NCBI GenBank assembly: GCA_934130215.1
Contig: CAKOXR010000003.1
Coordinates: 1 to 47,007 of the forward strand
Direction: 5' to 3'
DNA length: 47,007 nt
Source: an uncultured Bacilli bacterium
GTDB taxonomy: Bacteria > Bacillota_I > Bacilli_A > RF39 > UBA660
Shown here: positions 1-7,862 of the stretch, in pieces
How the letters are laid out: the number at the start of each line of letters is the position of its first letter
Numbering within the stretch: the stretch's first letter is position 1
The notes under the pieces: model-generated
Told to the model about the DNA's origin: nothing
The model's input: the letters and a program-made list of their open reading frames with translations, nothing else
Databases searched by the model: none
Position numbers and translations under genes: made by a program

Positions 1-384
1 ATAGAATGTGGTATAGTATTAAAAGGAACTGAAATAAAATCAATAAGAGAAGGAAAAGCAAATATAAAAGATAGCTATGGAATAATAAAAAATAATGAAG
101 TTTATATATTAAATATGCATATAAGTCCTTATCAAAATGGAGGAGTATTTAATCATGAAGAAACAAGAACAAGAAAATTATTATTACATAAAAAAGAAAT
201 ATTAAAATTAAAAAACAAACTAGAATTAGATGGATTTACATTAATACCATTAAAATTATATTTTGTAAACGGAAAAGCTAAAATTGAACTAGGACTTTGT
301 AAAGGAAAAAAACTATACGATAAAAGAGAAGCAAGTAAGAAAAAAGATATAGAAAGAGAATTACAAAAAAAATACAAAAATTGA
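1..384 (+). CDS. smpB: SsrA-binding protein SmpB (5' end outside window)
   Basis: SmpB binds the tRNA-like domain of tmRNA and carries it to stalled ribosomes for trans-translation. The frame is open from base 1, so the start lies before the window; about 127 residues are visible and probably 20-30 N-terminal residues are missing. Visible SmpB signatures are GTEIKSIREGKANIKDSY near the beginning, the segment around HISPYQNGG, the RTRKLLLHKKEI block and the LGLCKGKKLYDKREASKKKD tail, whose basic C-terminus enters the mRNA channel. It ends with TGA just before the ssrA promoter, and the smpB-ssrA order is the usual one in Bacilli. Certain as to family. Confidence 0.95.
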   Translation: MECGIVLKGTEIKSIREGKANIKDSYGIIKNNEVYILNMHISPYQNGGVFNHEETRTRKLLLHKKEILKLKNKLELDGFTLIPLKLYFVNGKAKIELGLCKGKKLYDKREASKKKDIERELQKKYKN

Positions 385-385
385 T

Positions 386-413
386 TTGTATATTAATAAA
401 AATATGATATACT
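386..413 (+). promoter_or_regulatory. Sigma-A promoter of ssrA
   Basis: TTGTAT at 386-391 and TATACT at 408-413 are 16 bases apart. A 7-bp hairpin (TGTAGGA / TCCTACA, 419-437) sits at the probable transcript start, before the mature tmRNA 5' end, and would be removed by RNase P. Confidence 0.6.
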
Positions 414-442
414 ATATTTGTAGGACAAAATCCTACATTTAT

Positions 443-778
443 GGGGATGCCAGGTTTCGACAGAAATATGAGAGTATTGGCAGCAAGGCGGAGGAACACG
501 AAACGAACAAAAATAAAATAACTGGAAACAGAAATCAATTAGCTTTCGCTTAATATTAGAAAGCACTTCATTTAATTTTCTCCCATGAAATTACTTGGGG
601 TTCATTTAATGGGATATATTAATTTGTCTGCCTAACCAAATTAATGAAAAAAAAAGGCTTGCTAAAGTAAGGATTGCTAGTTATCAACTTTCTTTAGGAC
701 ACTTTATAACTAGATAACCTTGTAGAAACTAATAGATGATTATTTTTGGACAGGATTTCAATATCCTCATCTCCACCA
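443..778 (+). ncRNA. ssrA: tmRNA (transfer-messenger RNA)
   Basis: One-piece tmRNA that rescues stalled ribosomes by acting first as tRNA-Ala and then as mRNA for a degradation tag. The 5' end GGGGATG pairs with CATCTCC just before the encoded 3' CCA, forming the acceptor stem, and the typical GCCAGGTTTCGACA block follows the 5' end. The tag reading frame ends at TAA 551-553; reading back from it gives NKNKITGNRNQLAFA (from 506), a hydrophobic -LAFA end of the protease-recognised type. The resume codon is probably at or just before 503-505. Length of about 336 nt is normal. Confidence 0.95.
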
Positions 779-787
779 TAAAAAAAA

Positions 788-816
788 CAAAGATTCATTT
801 TTTGAATCTTTTTTAG
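788..816 (+). terminator. Rho-independent terminator of ssrA
   Basis: AAAGATTCA and TGAATCTTT flank a short T loop and run into a T tract, about ten bases after the tmRNA CCA end. Confidence 0.8.
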
Positions 817-872
817 TTATTTTAAATATATAGAATTTTATTTATAACATACCATATAATGAGGTGAATAAA

Positions 873-1433
873 ATGTCTAGATTAATTAAAGACAAAAATA
901 TATCAATAACACAAAAGTATGATAAAAATCATACTGGAATAGATATTGTAGGAACAGTAGGAGGACCATCTTATATAAAAGCACATACTGATGGAATAGT
1001 ATATAAAGTAGTAGATGGAAGAAATAATGATACAAATACAAAAGGAGCAAATAGATATGGTAATTATGTTCAAATAAAACATAGTGGTGGATATTATACT
1101 TTATATGCTCATTTACAAAAAGGATTAAAAGTAAAACAAAATGATAAAGTAAAAGAAGGAGATATAATAGGAATAATGGGAAATTCAGGAAACTCATATG
1201 GAACCCATTTACATTTTGAAGTTAGAAAACCAGATAATTATGTAATAGATCCAGAAAAATATTTAGAGCAAGATTTACCAAATCAAAGTTCATTATATTA
1301 TAGAGTTCATTTAATGAAAGAAAATAGATGGTTAAATTGGATAAAACCAAATAAAAATGAAAATCCAAATACATTTGATTTTGCAGGTATATATGGAAAA
1401 GAAATAGATGGAATTCAAATTAAAACTTCATAA
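873..1433 (+). CDS. M23 metallopeptidase with ChW-like C-terminal repeat, no signal peptide
   Basis: Predicted zinc endopeptidase that cuts peptidoglycan cross-links. The M23 (LytM) ligands are visible as HTGID (H and D) near residue 20 and HLHFEV near residue 115. After the peptidase a segment with Y.RVHL..(W)LNW, FAGIYG and IDGIQIK resembles one clostridial hydrophobic W (ChW) repeat, a wall or surface binding module often found in secreted clostridial proteins and some phage endolysins. ATG at 873 is chosen because GAGGTG lies at 861-866; an upstream GTG is part of that Shine-Dalgarno. The 186-residue protein starts MSRLIKDKN and has no signal peptide or membrane segment, unlike the secreted M23 protein at 23.6 kb. 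It stands alone after ssrA, a common phage integration site, so it may be a domesticated endolysin; that origin is inference. Confidence 0.8.
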   Translation: MSRLIKDKNISITQKYDKNHTGIDIVGTVGGPSYIKAHTDGIVYKVVDGRNNDTNTKGANRYGNYVQIKHSGGYYTLYAHLQKGLKVKQNDKVKEGDIIGIMGNSGNSYGTHLHFEVRKPDNYVIDPEKYLEQDLPNQSSLYYRVHLMKENRWLNWIKPNKNENPNTFDFAGIYGKEIDGIQIKTS

Positions 1434-1467
1434 ATCTATTGTTTTTCCACTTTATTTCCAAAAATAT

Positions 1468-1497
1468 TTGCATTTATCACATATCATGGTGTAAAAT
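1468..1497 (+). promoter_or_regulatory. Promoter of murE
   Basis: TTGCAT (1468-1473) and TAAAAT (1492-1497) with 18-base spacing. A small inverted repeat CTAGG-GTAT-CCTAG (1518-1531) lies in the leader shortly before the ribosome binding site. Confidence 0.5.
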
Positions 1498-1550
1498 GTA
1501 AATAGAAGTTATATGAACTAGGGTATCCTAGAATTTATATGGAGGAAGAA

Positions 1551-3002
1551 ATGAAAAAATTAAATGAATTAATTGATTTAAAAGAAAATATAGATATTGA
1601 AATTGATAATTTAAATGATGATTCAAGACAAATAAAAGAAAACGGATTATTTTTCGCAATCAAAGGTTTAACAAATGATGGAAATAAATATATAGACCAA
1701 GCAATAAAAAATGGAGCAGTTGCAATTATAACTGAAGAAGATATAAAAGCAACTGTACCAGTAATTATAGTAAAAGACTGTCAAATGACATATAATAAAG
1801 CTTTAAATAATTATTATGATAAACCACTTGATAAAATAAAAATAATATCAGTAACAGGAACAGATGGAAAAACAACTGTATCAGAAATAATTTATCAATT
1901 ACTTAATAATTATACAAAAGCTGGATATATAGGAACAAATGGAATTAAATATAATAAATTTAAAATGGATAATCCACATACAACACCATTACCAGATGTA
2001 CTATTTAAAGCATTAAACGAATTTGTTAATTTAGGATGTGAATATGTAGTAATGGAATCATCATCAGAAAGATTATATACTAAAAAATTAGATTATATAT
2101 TCTTTGATACAGCAATATTTACTAATTTATCTAGAGATCATTTAGATACACATAAAACAATGGAAAATTATGCTAAAGCAAAAGCAATAAGTTTTGAACA
2201 ATTAAAACCAAATGGTTTAGGAATAATAAACTATGATGATAAATATAAAAATTATATGATAGAAAAATGTAATAATTATTTAACTTATTCTTTAAATAAT
2301 AATGAAGCAGATATTTTTGCAAGTAATATATCTGTTAGATTTAATCGACTAGAATTTGATATTGAAGGAATATATGGACATCATCATATAATATCTCATA
2401 TATCAGGAGAATTTAATGTTTATAATTTAATGAGTGCAATTATATGTTTAAAACATTTAGGATATGATATAAAAAGTATTATTAGAAATATCGCACTTCT
2501 AAAACCAATAGCCGCAAGACAATTATTAATAAAAACAAAATTTAATTTTAATATTATGATTGATTATGCACATACAACAAATGCATTTAAAAATTTATAT
2601 AATTATATGAAAAATAATATAAAAGGAAGAAGTATTGTTGTAACAGGAGCACCCGGATCTAGAGATGAAAGAAGAATGATTGAAATGGCTAATTATTGTA
2701 CAGAAACAGTAGATTATTGCTATTTTACAATTGATGATGCAAGAGATTCAGATCCTTTAGAATTATTAAAATTAATGGTTAGTGAAACTAAAAAAGATAA
2801 CTTTGAAATAATAATTGATCGTGATGAAGCAATAAAAACTGCATTAATGAATGCTAAAGAAGGAGATTTAGTATTTATTTTAGGAAAAGGATTAGAAAAA
2901 TATCAATTAACAAAAGGTAAAAATGTTATTAGACCAAATGATTTAGAATCTTGTAAAAAAGTATTAAAACAAATGGAAAACAATCAAAAAAATGTCATTT
3001 AG
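1551..3002 (+). CDS. murE: UDP-N-acetylmuramyl-tripeptide synthetase (MurE)
   Basis: Mur ligase that adds the third amino acid of the peptidoglycan stem peptide, in the cytoplasm, with ATP. The P-loop GTDGKTT is near residue 103, followed by HTTPLPD, ESSSERL, TNLSRDHLD with the THKTMENYAKAK block (carbamylated Lys region), DYAHT and a C-terminal domain with GAPGSRDERR and DDARDSDP. The last motif occupies the place of the DNPR box of DAP-adding MurE; the Arg is retained, which favours meso-diaminopimelate over Lys, though the box is diverged. ATG 1551 is used because GGAGGAAG at 1541-1548 precedes it; an in-frame ATG at 1539 would contain that site. 483 residues is normal. It converges on murF with overlapping ends. 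Confidence 0.93.
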   Translation: MKKLNELIDLKENIDIEIDNLNDDSRQIKENGLFFAIKGLTNDGNKYIDQAIKNGAVAIITEEDIKATVPVIIVKDCQMTYNKALNNYYDKPLDKIKIISVTGTDGKTTVSEIIYQLLNNYTKAGYIGTNGIKYNKFKMDNPHTTPLPDVLFKALNEFVNLGCEYVVMESSSERLYTKKLDYIFFDTAIFTNLSRDHLDTHKTMENYAKAKAISFEQLKPNGLGIINYDDKYKNYMIEKCNNYLTYSLNNNEADIFASNISVRFNRLEFDIEGIYGHHHIISHISGEFNVYNLMSAIICLKHLGYDIKSIIRNIALLKPIAARQLLIKTKFNFNIMIDYAHTTNAFKNLYNYMKNNIKGRSIVVTGAPGSRDERRMIEMANYCTETVDYCYFTIDDARDSDPLELLKLMVSETKKDNFEIIIDRDEAIKTALMNAKEGDLVFILGKGLEKYQLTKGKNVIRPNDLESCKKVLKQMENNQKNVI

Positions 3003-3012
3003 ACATTTTTTT
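2986..3012. terminator. Bidirectional terminator between murE and murF
   Basis: An 11-bp stem (2986-2996 with 3002-3012) with loop ATTTA has A tracts on one side and T tracts on the other, so it can end transcription in both directions. The murE stop TAG (3000-3002) and the murF stop (2999-3001 on the minus strand) both lie in the loop and stem edge. Confidence 0.85.
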
Positions 3013-4573
3013 CATTAAATAAATCAGGTAAATCATTTTCTAATAAAACATATGTTTTATCATTCCTTAATTTTTCAATTAAAGGAAAAGCCTCTTTAAC
3101 ATCATTTAAAATATAAATTTTATTTTTATCATAGTTATTACTTATTAAACCATCATAAATAGGTTTTGTTTGATTTTTACCAATTAATATAGTATAATCA
3201 GCAACTTCACTAATTTGTTTACCAAATTCATAATTACAACTATATTCTTTATCTTTTAATTCAATCATACCAGGAGTTACAATTATCTTCATACCAGGCA
3301 TTAAATTTAAAACATCAACAGCCATCTTAGAACCAACAGGATTAGAATTATAAGCATCATCTATAATTGTATAATTGTTAAATTTTTTAATTTGTAATCT
3401 ATGTTCAATTGGTTTAATATTTAAAACACCTTTAATTATGTCATCATATGATAAACCAAGTTCATGAGCTATCGCTATTGCTGATAATATATTATAAATA
3501 TTTGGTTTTTCAAAAAGACAAGTTTTTAAAGATATTTTTTTATTTTCTTTTTTAAATATACAATCAAAACTAGTTCCTTCATATGTATATTTTATATTTT
3601 CGGCCATAATATCAGCACTTTTATCTATACCAATCCATATAATTTTACAATTGTTTTTAATTTTATATTCAACTTGTTTAGGATCATCAGCATTTAAAAT
3701 ACCAATACCATCATTTGGTAAATTTTCAATAAGTTCAAATTTAGCTTTTTGAATATTATCAATAGTTTTAAAGTTTTCTAAATGTGCAATACCTATATTT
3801 GTAATAATACCATATTTTGGTTTGATGATATCACAAGATCTTTTAACATCATTTGACTTTTTATCTGCAACTGACATTTCAGCTATAAATATTTCTTCAA
3901 ATTTATCTAAATAATTATTAACAGTTTTCATTAATCCAAGAGGAGTATTTAAATTACCAGGAGAAGCATAAGTTCTATATTTAACACTTAAAATATCATG
4001 TAAAATATTCTTGCTACTAGTTTTACCATAAGAACCAGTAATACCAATATTAATAGTATTTATTTCATTTAATTTTTTTCTTGCTTTTCTTTTATAATGA
4101 TTATAAATAATTTTTTCAATCGGTAAATTAATTAAAAAAGCAATATAAACTTGATAATAAGCAAGTATAGATGCTATAACTAAATAAGAAATTAAAACAA
4201 AATTATTAGTTTTATAACTAATATATAATAAAATAATATTTAGTAAAATAGTAGTTAAAATAAGTCTTTTAATTCTAAAAGTATATACAAGTGGTAATTT
4301 AACTTGTTCTTTCTTTTTTAATTTATATCTATAAATAAATAAAATTAAATAAAAAATAAATAAAACAATAAAAAATATTAATTTATTAAATAAAGGTAAT
4401 ATAAATAAAAATAAACTAAATAAATCAAAAGTAATAATAGTTTTATATTTATTTTTGATAATCCAATTAAGATATCTATTTCCTTCATTATAAAAGTTTT
4501 GCTGAAGCATTTGCATTCCATGTATTATTTTTAAATATGTATATAAAAAATAAGGTATTAATAATATGTACAT
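2999..4573 (-). CDS. murF: MurF-type UDP-MurNAc-tripeptide:D-Ala-D-Ala ligase with N-terminal membrane domain
   Basis: Mur ligase expected to add D-Ala-D-Ala to UDP-MurNAc-tripeptide. The ligase part starts near residue 170 with the P-loop GITGSYGKTSSKN, then NTPLGL, AEMSVADKKSND, ITNIGIAHLENF, NADDP, the MurF-type DDAYNSNPVG and TPGMIEL. The first ~160 residues are hydrophobic, with about five or six predicted membrane segments and a basic loop (RYKLKKKEQ), an extension that MurF of E. coli or B. subtilis does not have but that occurs in related low-GC lineages. The start has GGAGGAATG directly upstream (minus strand). 524 residues. It is divergent from metG and convergent with murE. The membrane anchor could hold the last soluble step near MraY; that is inference. 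Confidence 0.88.
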   Translation of the reverse strand: MYILLIPYFLYTYLKIIHGMQMLQQNFYNEGNRYLNWIIKNKYKTIITFDLFSLFLFILPLFNKLIFFIVLFIFYLILFIYRYKLKKKEQVKLPLVYTFRIKRLILTTILLNIILLYISYKTNNFVLISYLVIASILAYYQVYIAFLINLPIEKIIYNHYKRKARKKLNEINTINIGITGSYGKTSSKNILHDILSVKYRTYASPGNLNTPLGLMKTVNNYLDKFEEIFIAEMSVADKKSNDVKRSCDIIKPKYGIITNIGIAHLENFKTIDNIQKAKFELIENLPNDGIGILNADDPKQVEYKIKNNCKIIWIGIDKSADIMAENIKYTYEGTSFDCIFKKENKKISLKTCLFEKPNIYNILSAIAIAHELGLSYDDIIKGVLNIKPIEHRLQIKKFNNYTIIDDAYNSNPVGSKMAVDVLNLMPGMKIIVTPGMIELKDKEYSCNYEFGKQISEVADYTILIGKNQTKPIYDGLISNNYDKNKIYILNDVKEAFPLIEKLRNDKTYVLLENDLPDLFNEKNV

Positions 4574-4628
4574 AAATCATTCCTCCATATTTATTATATC
4601 AAATAACTTTAGTTTTTAAAATAAATAC

Positions 4629-4657
4629 TTTAAAAAAAAACAATTTTATGGTATAGT
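4629..4657 (+). promoter_or_regulatory. Probable promoter of metG
   Basis: TTTAAA (4629-4634) and TATAGT (4652-4657) with 17-base spacing, in the divergent gap between murF and metG. No T-box signature is seen here. Confidence 0.4.
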
Positions 4658-4699
4658 ATAACTACGGATTTGAAATATTATAGAAAAGGAATGATTTTA

Positions 4700-6298
4700 A
4701 TGAAAAGAAACATTTTAATAGGAGGAGCATGGCCTTATGCCAATTATTTATTACATATAGGACATTTATCAGCACTTCTACCAGGAGATATACTAGCAAG
4801 ATATTATAGAGGAACAGGTGATAATGTTGTTTATGTATCAGGAACAGATTCTCATGGAACTCCAATTACTCAAAGAGCAAAAAAAGAAAATAAAACACCA
4901 GAACAAATAGCATCCTTTTATCATGAAGAATTTAAAAAATCATTTTTAAAAGCAGAATTTTCATATGATTATTATGGTTGTACATTTGAAAAATATCATG
5001 AAGATGAAGTTAAAAAATTATTTAAACTTATTTATGATAATGGATATATTTATGAAAAACTAGAAGATGAAGATTATTGTCCAAATTGTAAAACTTTTTT
5101 ATCAGATCGAGATATTATAGGAAAATGTCCAAAATGTGGTGGAACTGCAACTGGTGAACAATGTGATAATTGTTTAACAACTTTAGAAGCTAAAGAAGTA
5201 CTTGAAAAAAAATGTAAAAATTGTTTAGGAAGTACTATTACTAAACCAAATAAACATTTATATTTTAAATTATCAGTTTTTCAAGATGAAATTAATAAAT
5301 ATGTTGAAGATCATAAGGAAAAATGGCGAAAAAATGCTTATGGTGAAACAAAAAAATTCTTGTCAATGGGTTTAATTGATAGAGCAGCAACTCGTGAATT
5401 ATCATGGGGAATTGAAGTACCAATTGAAGGATATGAAGATAAAAGAATCTATGTTTGGATAGAAGCAGTAATGGGTTATTTATCAACTTGTAAAAAAGTA
5501 TTAGAAGACAAAAATATGAATTTTGAAAATTTTATAACTGATAAAAATTTAATATCTTATTATGCTCATGGTAAAGATAATATACCTTTTCATACTGTAA
5601 TTTATCCTGCTTTAATAATGGCAATGAAAAATAATTATAATTTACCAGATTATATTGTATCTGGAGAATATATAAATATGAATGATGAAAAAATGAGTAA
5701 ATCAAAAGGTAATTTACTTACAGTAAATGAATTAGTTGATACATATGGTGCAGAAACTATTAGGTATTATATGATAGCAAATGGACCTGAAAAAAAGGAT
5801 GTTAATTTTACTAAAACAGATTTAATTCAAGCTCATAATAAATTTTTAGTTGGAATTTTAGGTAATTTTGTAAATAGAAATTTATCATTTATTTCCAAAA
5901 AATTTGATAATCTTATAACAGAAGGAATTATAGATCCAAGTATTATAGAAATAACAAAAGAAAAATATAAAAAAGTAGGATCTTTAATTGAAAAAGCAGA
6001 ACTTAAATCAGCACTTGAAGAAGTATTTGATTATATTTATTTAGGAAATAAGTATTATGATGAAAAAACACCTTGGATTGCAGTTAAAGAAAATATAAAT
6101 GAATTTAATAATATTACTTATACATGTATTTATATGATTAGTAATATTGCAAATCTTATAAATCCATTTTTACCTGAAACAAGTAATAAAATTAAGAAAA
6201 TGTTAAATTTAAAAGAATTTAAGTGGGAAGAAGAAAATATATCAGGTAATATTAAAATAAATGATTTACAATTATTATTTAATAGAATTGATGATTAA
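4700..6298 (+). CDS. metG: Methionyl-tRNA synthetase
   Basis: Class I synthetase charging tRNA-Met. HIGH at residues 19-22 and KMSKS at 331-335 mark the two halves of the active site. The connective peptide carries two Cys knuckles (CPNC...CPKC and CDNC...CKNC), so this is the double-knuckle zinc form. The C-terminal EMAP/tRNA-binding domain found in B. subtilis MetS is absent; the protein ends after the anticodon-binding helical domain at 532 residues. ATG 4700 fits AAAGGA about ten bases upstream; earlier in-frame ATGs lack a site. It stands alone, closed by a terminator. Confidence 0.95.
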   Translation: MKRNILIGGAWPYANYLLHIGHLSALLPGDILARYYRGTGDNVVYVSGTDSHGTPITQRAKKENKTPEQIASFYHEEFKKSFLKAEFSYDYYGCTFEKYHEDEVKKLFKLIYDNGYIYEKLEDEDYCPNCKTFLSDRDIIGKCPKCGGTATGEQCDNCLTTLEAKEVLEKKCKNCLGSTITKPNKHLYFKLSVFQDEINKYVEDHKEKWRKNAYGETKKFLSMGLIDRAATRELSWGIEVPIEGYEDKRIYVWIEAVMGYLSTCKKVLEDKNMNFENFITDKNLISYYAHGKDNIPFHTVIYPALIMAMKNNYNLPDYIVSGEYINMNDEKMSKSKGNLLTVNELVDTYGAETIRYYMIANGPEKKDVNFTKTDLIQAHNKFLVGILGNFVNRNLSFISKKFDNLITEGIIDPSIIEITKEKYKKVGSLIEKAELKSALEEVFDYIYLGNKYYDEKTPWIAVKENINEFNNITYTCIYMISNIANLINPFLPETSNKIKKMLNLKEFKWEEENISGNIKINDLQLLFNRIDD

Positions 6299-6323
6299 GT
6301 TTAGATTTATCTAGACTTTTTTA
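6297..6323 (+). terminator. Terminator of metG
   Basis: AGTTTAGAT pairs with ATCTAGACT (one G-U) followed by a T run, beginning at the metG stop codon. Confidence 0.75.
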
Positions 6324-6359
6324 TTAATTTGATATATAATTTATTTGAGGAAGATGTAT

Positions 6360-6938
6360 ATGAAAGTTATAGAAAAAGTAAAAGGATTTAATTATTTTTT
6401 ACCTATTGTATATTTTATATTAGGTTTATTAATGGTAATATTTCCAAGTACAGTAAATGATGTTATAAATTATATAATTGGTGGTTTATTAATGTTATTT
6501 GGAATAGACTATATTGTTAGATATTTATCAAACAATAAAGTAACAACTTATTCTAAATATAGTTTAACAGTTGGAATAGTACCAATAATATGTGGAGTAT
6601 TTTTAATATGTAATCCTGAAGTATTAGTATCAATAATTCCATTTGTTGCTGGAATGATAATATTAATGGATGCATTTGAAAAATTAAAACATGCAATTGA
6701 CCTAAAGAAAATGAAATATGAAGAATGGTGGGTTGATTTAATAGTATCACTTCTATTTATGGTATTTGGTATTATAGTTATTATGAATCCATTTGATGCT
6801 GCAAAATTATTAATAAGAATTTTAGGAATATTCTTTTTAGTAGATTGTTTTATAGATGTATGGACTAATTTTTCTTATGAAAAAATTAAAATTAAAAACG
6901 GTGAAGATAAAAAAATTGTTGTAATTGATGAAAAATAG
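6360..6938 (+). CDS. DUF308 (HdeD-like) membrane protein
   Basis: 192-residue integral membrane protein of the DUF308/HdeD family: hydrophobic helices occur in pairs, with the repeated pattern G.L....P.....I..I.GI......D and loops such as MNPFDAAKLLIRILGIFFLVD. About six membrane segments are expected, with a basic cytoplasmic tail (KIKIKNGEDKK). The molecular function of the family is not established; HdeD is linked to acid stress in enterobacteria. ATG 6360 has GAGG nine bases upstream; ATG 6354 is too close to it. Monocistronic between metG and infC. Confidence 0.8.
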   Translation: MKVIEKVKGFNYFLPIVYFILGLLMVIFPSTVNDVINYIIGGLLMLFGIDYIVRYLSNNKVTTYSKYSLTVGIVPIICGVFLICNPEVLVSIIPFVAGMIILMDAFEKLKHAIDLKKMKYEEWWVDLIVSLLFMVFGIIVIMNPFDAAKLLIRILGIFFLVDCFIDVWTNFSYEKIKIKNGEDKKIVVIDEK

Positions 6939-6949
6939 AATAAAATAAG

Positions 6950-6978
6950 TTGACAAACATATATTAAATAAGTATAAT
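6950..6978 (+). promoter_or_regulatory. Consensus sigma-A promoter of infC-rpmI-rplT
   Basis: Perfect TTGACA (6950-6955) and perfect TATAAT (6973-6978) with 17-base spacing, the strongest promoter in the window, as suits a ribosomal protein operon. Confidence 0.92.
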
Positions 6979-6984
6979 AAGATA

Positions 6985-7100
6985 GAAATTTAAAAAAAGA
7001 AAGAAGAAATATCCATTTTCTCACCTGATTATAATAGTAATAGGTAAAAAGCTTTGTTAAGTCTTTTTAAAGTGGATATTTATACCCACTTTTTTTATGT
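6985..7100 (+). promoter_or_regulatory. infC leader: attenuator-like element (L20/infC leader type)
   Basis: The long leader can form two exclusive structures. AAATATCCA (7007-7015) pairs perfectly with TGGATATTT (7073-7081); alternatively AAGTGG (7070-7075) pairs with CCACTT (7086-7091) to make a hairpin followed by seven T residues, a rho-independent terminator. The TGG at 7073-7075 is shared, so the first pairing prevents the terminator. In B. subtilis the infC-rpmI-rplT operon is controlled by L20-dependent premature termination in its leader; the same logic is inferred here from position and structure. Confidence 0.75.
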
Positions 7101-7115
7101 TGGAGGTGTAGGGGT

Positions 7116-7646
7116 ATCGCAAATAAAGAAAAAAATTTGTTTATTAATGAACAAATAAGAGCAAAAGAAGTAATGGTTATTGGACCAAAAGGAGAACAAT
7201 TAGGAACAAAAATACTTAAAGATGCTTTAACATTAGCATCATATGCAGGATTTGATTTAGTTTTAATTAATCCAAGTAGTAATCCACCTGTTTGTAAAAT
7301 AATGGATTATAATAAGTATAAATATGAAAATAAGAAAAAAAACAAAGAAAATCTTAAAAAACAAAGAGAAACTAATTTAGAATTAAAAGAGTATCGTTTA
7401 TCTGTTACAATTGATGTTCATGATTTTGATACAAAAGTAAAACAAGCGTCAAAGTATCTAGAAAAAGGTCATAAAGTTAAAGCATCAATTCGTTTTAGAG
7501 GTCGAGAAATGGCTCATACTGAATTAGGACTAAAAGTTTTGTTAAGATTTGCTGAAGCTTTAGAAAGTTGTTCACAAGTGGAACAAAAACCACTATTAGA
7601 AGCTCGTACAATGACTATGATTCTAGCACCCAAAAAAGAAAAATAG
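7116..7646 (+). CDS. infC: Translation initiation factor IF-3 (AUC start codon)
   Basis: IF-3 binds the 30S subunit, prevents subunit joining and proofreads the start codon. The frame reads (I)ANKEKNLFINEQIRAKEV from 7116, which matches the normal N-terminus of IF-3 (for example MISKDQLVNEGIRAREV in B. subtilis). No ATG, GTG or TTG precedes this homology at the right place; GGAGG at 7102-7106 is nine bases before ATC 7116, so AUC is the start. A non-canonical start (AUU or AUC) is typical of infC and lets IF-3 repress its own translation. Later motifs: NPSSNPPVCKIMDYNKYKYE, HDFDTKVKQASKYLEKGHKVKASIRFRGRE and the ending ILAPKKEK. 176 residues, normal. Confidence 0.95.
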   Translation: MANKEKNLFINEQIRAKEVMVIGPKGEQLGTKILKDALTLASYAGFDLVLINPSSNPPVCKIMDYNKYKYENKKKNKENLKKQRETNLELKEYRLSVTIDVHDFDTKVKQASKYLEKGHKVKASIRFRGREMAHTELGLKVLLRFAEALESCSQVEQKPLLEARTMTMILAPKKEK

Positions 7647-7655
7647 GAGGATTTT

Positions 7656-7850
7656 ATGCCAAAGTTAAAAACACATAAAGGAACAAAAAAAGTTCTAAAT
7701 ATCAGACAAAGTGGTTCTATTAAAATTGGAAAACCAGGAAGCAGACATAATACAGGTAAAAAACCAGCAAGTTTTAGTAGAGCATGTGCTAAAGGAGCTG
7801 CTTTAGACAAAACAGATTTAAAAAGAATAAAGAGTTTAATAGTAAAATAA
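7656..7850 (+). CDS. rpmI: 50S ribosomal protein L35
   Basis: Small basic 64-residue protein of the large subunit. MPKLKTHKGTKK at the start and the SRHNTGKK...SFSR region are typical of bL35. It follows infC by nine bases with its own AGGAGG and lies between infC and rplT, the conserved order. Co-transcribed with both and under the same leader control. Confidence 0.96.
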   Translation: MPKLKTHKGTKKVLNIRQSGSIKIGKPGSRHNTGKKPASFSRACAKGAALDKTDLKRIKSLIVK

Positions 7851-7862
7851 GGAGGAAGAAAT

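Noticed and set aside
278..538. Minus-strand frame of 86 codons over smpB and ssrA
   Set aside because: It overlaps tmRNA and smpB and has no ribosome binding site or recognisable protein pattern; an AT-rich shadow.
443..1433. Prophage integrated at ssrA
   Set aside because: Only one lysin-like gene is present; no integrase, structural genes or duplicated ssrA 3' end was seen.
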